The notes under the pieces: generated by a model
What the model saw: the letters and a program-made list of their open reading frames with translations, nothing else
Database searches by the model: none
Told to the model about the DNA's origin: nothing
Position numbers and translations under genes: made by a program
Part shown: positions 6,286 to 6,888 of the stretch, piece by piece
Position numbering within the stretch: position 1 is the stretch's first letter
Layout of the letters: each line of letters begins with the position of its first letter
Assembly (NCBI GenBank): GCA_030603465.1
Contig: JAUVXT010000142.1
Location: forward strand, 1-6,888
Source of the DNA: Deltaproteobacteria bacterium
Lineage (GTDB): Bacteria > Desulfobacterota > Syntrophia > Syntrophales > UBA2210
Length of the DNA stretch: 6,888 bases
Reading direction: 5' to 3'

Positions 6286-6888
6286 ATGAAGTCGAGAATA
6301 ATAGCGTTGGTAGTAGTATTAGCGGTCATGGTAGCCTTCAGTGCACCTGCTGCAAATGCGGCCGAATACACCTTGAAATTCGCCAACCCGGTCCCGAAGG
6401 ACCATTCTTGGGGCAGGGCGGCAGAAGTGTTCAAGGATCTGGTGGCTGAAGCAACCAATGGCAAAGTAGAGATTCAGGTTTACCACTCCGGATCTCTGGG
6501 TAAAATTCGCGAAGTCTTGGAAATGGCCAAAGTCGGCACCGTGGACTTTGTTCTTTCCGGGACAGGTCATGTTACCGGACACGTTCCGGAACTGGGCATC
6601 ACGGTTTTGCCCTATTTATGGAAAGACACCGGCACCATGTTTCAAGCACTTGACGGTCCCTTTGGTCAGTACCTGGGAGAAAGACTCTCAGCCAAAGGTT
6701 TTGAGGTCGTGGGATGGTGGGATAACGGCTTCAGGCATGTGACCAACAATGCCAGGCCTATAATGAAGGGCTCGGACATGAAGGGCTTGAAAATCCGCTG
6801 TCTGCCGGCTAAAGTCCATGTGGCCTTTTTCAAGGGACTTGGTGCCTCCCCGACCCCGATGGGCTGGACCGAGCTTTATCAGGCGCTC
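6286..6888 (+). CDS. dctP: TRAP transporter periplasmic solute-binding protein (DctP), N-terminal part
   Basis: This is the extracytoplasmic substrate-binding subunit of a TRAP transporter; 201 codons are visible and the frame is open at the right edge, against about 330-340 for the full family. Residues 1-25 form a Sec signal peptide: positive MKSR, a hydrophobic core, then AANA with predicted cleavage before A26. The mature part begins YTLKFAN and continues with AAEVFKDLVAEATNGKVEI, the usual DctP opening. R150 in GFRHVTN and R171 in MKGLKIR correspond to the two conserved TRAP arginines; the second normally binds the substrate carboxylate, so the ligand is probably an organic acid. The final visible stretch, PTPMGWTELYQAL, is also standard. 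The strong AGGAGGG at 6271-6277 supports this start. A dctP at the far end of the enzyme genes from dctM could either begin a second TRAP set or supply a solute receptor for the one at the left edge. Confidence 0.95.
   Translation, partial: MKSRIIALVVVLAVMVAFSAPAANAAEYTLKFANPVPKDHSWGRAAEVFKDLVAEATNGKVEIQVYHSGSLGKIREVLEMAKVGTVDFVLSGTGHVTGHVPELGITVLPYLWKDTGTMFQALDGPFGQYLGERLSAKGFEVVGWWDNGFRHVTNNARPIMKGSDMKGLKIRCLPAKVHVAFFKGLGASPTPMGWTELYQAL

Noticed and set aside
6548..6742. Short + strand open frame inside dctP
   Set aside because: It lies wholly within the clear DctP coding sequence in another frame and shows no domain.
1..6888. CRISPR array, tRNA or rRNA genes, insertion sequence ends or attachment sites
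   Set aside because: No regularly spaced repeats, tRNA-like cloverleaf, transposase or matching terminal inverted repeats were seen; nearly the whole window is coding.

Overview
This window looks like part of a bacterial catabolic operon. All seven supported genes lie on the + strand. The first six are tightly packed, with gaps of 28 to 67 nt and one overlap. Base composition is moderate, by eye near 50% GC, with strong AGGAGG-type ribosome binding sites in front of several genes. A TRAP transporter, a LarA-type (DUF2088) protein and an iron-sulfur/flavin ene-reductase together suggest an anaerobic Gram-negative bacterium. Desulfobacterota or a similar metabolic group is my best guess, but this is an inference from gene content, not from any marker gene.

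Layout: (1) 2-796 is the C-terminal part of a TRAP transporter large membrane subunit (DctM), cut by the left edge. (2) 864-1223 is a small single-domain cupin. (3) 1256-2125 is a histidine-rich 289-residue protein that I cannot assign to a family; it carries the same His motif twice. (4) 2154-3533 is a lactate-racemase-like (LarA/DUF2088) protein that keeps candidate nickel-pincer residues. (5) 3502-5346 is a 614-residue Old Yellow Enzyme-type FMN/4Fe-4S/FAD reductase of the 2,4-dienoyl-CoA reductase/trimethylamine dehydrogenase superfamily; it overlaps the end of gene 4. (6) 5384-6175 is a metallo-beta-lactamase-fold hydrolase with a TTG start. (7) 6286 to the right edge is a TRAP periplasmic solute-binding protein (DctP) with a signal peptide, cut by the edge. 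The only sizeable non-coding stretch (6176-6285, 110 nt) holds an imperfect inverted repeat, a short odd palindrome and a strong ribosome binding site.

Working model (inference): an organic acid is captured by DctP and imported by DctM and the unseen DctQ. It is then processed in the cytoplasm by a LarA-type hydroxyacid racemase or epimerase, an ene-reductase and an MBL hydrolase (lactone or thioester cleavage), with the cupin and the unknown His-rich protein as further metal-binding candidates. The substrate cannot be read from the sequence. The least explained item is the 1256-2125 protein. The other notable items are its position beside a divergent LarA homolog, and a perfect 12-bp inverted repeat lying over the codons of the LarA-like protein's conserved GSHG segment.
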